Shown one piece after another: positions 62,777-64,000 of a stretch of DNA of 64,000 nucleotides; position 1 is the stretch's first letter; each line of letters begins with the position of its first letter. This DNA is from Frateuria hangzhouensis (GTDB lineage Bacteria; Pseudomonadota; Gammaproteobacteria; Xanthomonadales; Rhodanobacteraceae): assembly GCF_026410505.1 (NCBI RefSeq), contig NZ_JAPMIU010000005.1, forward strand, positions 217,642-281,641. Direction: 5' to 3'. Under the pieces are notes generated by a model. It saw nothing but the letters and a program-made list of their open reading frames with translations. It ran no database searches and had not been told where the DNA came from. A program made the translations under genes and the position numbers.

Positions 62777-63631
62777 ATGCACTTCATGCAGTCCCTGCAC
62801 CAGGCATGGCAACGCAACCACTCCCTCGTCTGCGTCGGCCTCGACCCAGAACCGGCCAAATTCCCCGACCATCTGCGCGACCAACCCGACGCGGTCTACA
62901 CCTTCTGCCGCGCCATCGTCGACGCCACCGCAACACTCGTCTGCGCCTACAAACCCCAGATCGCCCACTTCGCCGCCCTGCGCGCCGAAGACACCCTCGA
63001 GCGCCTGATCGCCCACATCCACGAAGCGCACCCGGGCATCCCGGTGATCCTCGACGCCAAACGCGGCGACATCGGCTCCACCGCCCGGCACTACGCCACG
63101 GAAGCCTTCGAGCGCTACCAGGCCGACGCCGTCACCCTGAATCCCTACCTGGGCCGCGACTCCATCCAGCCCTTCCTGGACCGTGCCGACAAGGGCGTGA
63201 TCCTGCTCTGCCACACCTCCAACCCCGGCGCCGCCGACCTGCAGGACCTTCCCATCGAAAGCGCCGACGGCCAGCGCCTCCCGCTCTACCAGCACCTCGC
63301 CCGCACCATCGCCCGCGACTGGAACACCAACGGCAACTGCGCCCTCGTCACCGGCGCCACCTGGCCCGAACAACTGGCCGAAGTCCGCGCCCTCGTCGGC
63401 GACATGCCCCTGCTCGTCCCCGGCATCGGCGCCCAGGGTGGCGACGTCGAAGCCGTCCTGCGTCACGGCCGCACGGCCGACGGCACCGGCCTGATGATCA
63501 GCTCCTCCCGCGCCATCCTCTACGCCGGCAACGGCGAAAACTTCGCCACCGCGGCCCGCCAGGCGACCGAAACCCTGCGCGACCAGATCAACCGCTGCCG
63601 CCAAGACGCCAGGAAAAAGGGTCAGGATTAG
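62777..63631 (+). CDS. pyrF: Orotidine 5'-phosphate decarboxylase (PyrF, type 2)
   Basis: PyrF makes UMP from OMP in the last step of pyrimidine synthesis. The 284-residue length and the core [20 protein letters not shown], with [20 protein letters not shown] near the start, identify the longer type 2 family. Further motifs are [20 protein letters not shown] and [20 protein letters not shown]. It is a stand-alone gene, preceded by family C repeats; a good GAGGAAGC ribosome-binding site precedes the ATG. Confidence 0.97.
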   Translation: MHFMQSLHQAWQRNHSLVCVGLDPEPAKFPDHLRDQPDAVYTFCRAIVDATATLVCAYKPQIAHFAALRAEDTLERLIAHIHEAHPGIPVILDAKRGDIGSTARHYATEAFERYQADAVTLNPYLGRDSIQPFLDRADKGVILLCHTSNPGAADLQDLPIESADGQRLPLYQHLARTIARDWNTNGNCALVTGATWPEQLAEVRALVGDMPLLVPGIGAQGGDVEAVLRHGRTADGTGLMISSSRAILYAGNGENFATAARQATETLRDQINRCRQDARKKGQD

Positions 63632-63783
63632 GCGACGGGGTTAGGCCGCAGAGTTAGGCCGCGAGCCTGCGCCTAGACCGTTGATTGGGTTATGGTTGCC
63701 TGAGGCCAACGGCTCGGACGGCTGGGGATAGGCCGCCGGATTACATTCCAAAATGGGATCTACTTAGAGTTAGGGGCCACACG

Positions 63784-64000
63784 ATGTTTCCGGGCGTTCA
63801 CGACAGCGAAATCGTTGCTTGCTCGGCTGACTCGCGCAACGCAGAGCTAGTCCTCACCTTTGCGCCGGGTACCGGCTCGGCCAAAGACGGTTTCCGACTC
63901 ATTTTCCGCGGCGTTGCTGCTCATCAGTTCGTATACCCCGAGCTTCCGTCCATCGTGCTCGCCCTTTCAGAACTTCCTGCCGAGACGCTTCTCCAGAAAG
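63784..64000 (+). CDS. Unknown protein, 5' part (truncated by window end)
   Basis: From ATG 63784 the frame is open for 72 codons to the window edge (MFPGVHDSEIVACSADSRNA and onward to LALSELPAETLLQK). A GAGTTAGGGG stretch lies about 10 bp upstream. The DNA has clearly lower GC and more A/T-ending codons (GTT, GCT, CTA, GAA) than the neighbouring genes, which suggests acquired DNA. I do not recognise the family. The region 63632-63783 before it holds short TTAGGCCGC repeats and no gene. Confidence 0.55.
   Translation, partial: MFPGVHDSEIVACSADSRNAELVLTFAPGTGSAKDGFRLIFRGVAAHQFVYPELPSIVLALSELPAETLLQK

Overview
The window is a high-GC chromosomal segment of a gammaproteobacterium. The gene order bamA-lpxD-fabZ-lpxA-lpxB-rnhB-dnaE-accA-tilS, the order glyA-nrdR-ribD-ribE-ribBA-ribH-nusB-thiL-pgpA, and the dense families of short palindromic repeats point to Xanthomonadales, most likely Rhodanobacteraceae (Dyella/Rhodanobacter/Frateuria-like). 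That placement is inferred from gene order and protein character; no search was run. No rRNA, tRNA, CRISPR array, transposase or phage gene was recognised.

Layout. 1-14600 (+): end of bamA, lipid A/fatty-acid genes, rnhB, dnaE, accA, a VOC protein, a NYN-domain protein, tilS, xseB, ispA. 14700-17500: DUF4870 protein and pmbA on the minus strand, then DUF1653 protein and darP on the plus strand. 17700-20460 (-): qmcA, nfeD-like and ThrE-like exporter genes. 20460-21040: a non-coding tandem duplication. 21040-47000 (-): the most unusual region, described below. 47170-48170 (-): hemP with a Fur box and an unknown partner. 48200-52440: aldo/keto reductase, lipase-like hydrolase, pgpA, thiL, and an NTF2-like secreted protein. 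52520-60740 (-): the riboflavin/nusB/nrdR/glyA block with an FMN riboswitch, ending in a DUF817-like membrane protein. 60890-64000 (+): ettA, pyrF and a truncated unknown gene.

Central system. From 46996 down to 24428 the minus strand encodes one MacA-like periplasmic adaptor, one MacB/LolD-type ATPase, and then fourteen FtsX/MacB-type permease genes arranged as seven A/B pairs. Each A-type gene (MF-x-YY-x-L start, ALQLK-type C-terminus) is followed after 1-13 bp by a B-type gene (PIL-x-x-L-R/K start, VPPV-x-ATRS C-terminus). Two genes for exported proteins, an alpha/beta hydrolase and an ankyrin-repeat protein, sit between pairs 5 and 6. At the far end lie an NtrC-type response regulator with a GAYTGA loop, a small secreted protein, and an NtrY-like membrane histidine kinase. 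Just upstream of the adaptor is an exact sigma-54 promoter motif (TGGCAC-N5-TTGCT), with a cluster of GCGGAC/GTCCGC repeats 55-115 bp further upstream that look like enhancer sites. I infer that the locus is a self-regulated, sigma-54-dependent envelope transport or stress system in which one ATPase and one adaptor serve several alternative A/B permease heterodimers. No outer-membrane TolC-type gene is in the window.

Repeats. At least five families of short palindromes fill the intergenic gaps. One lies in frame inside ribD, and others supply the stop codons or C-terminal tails of ribD, the histidine kinase and the LD-carboxypeptidase.
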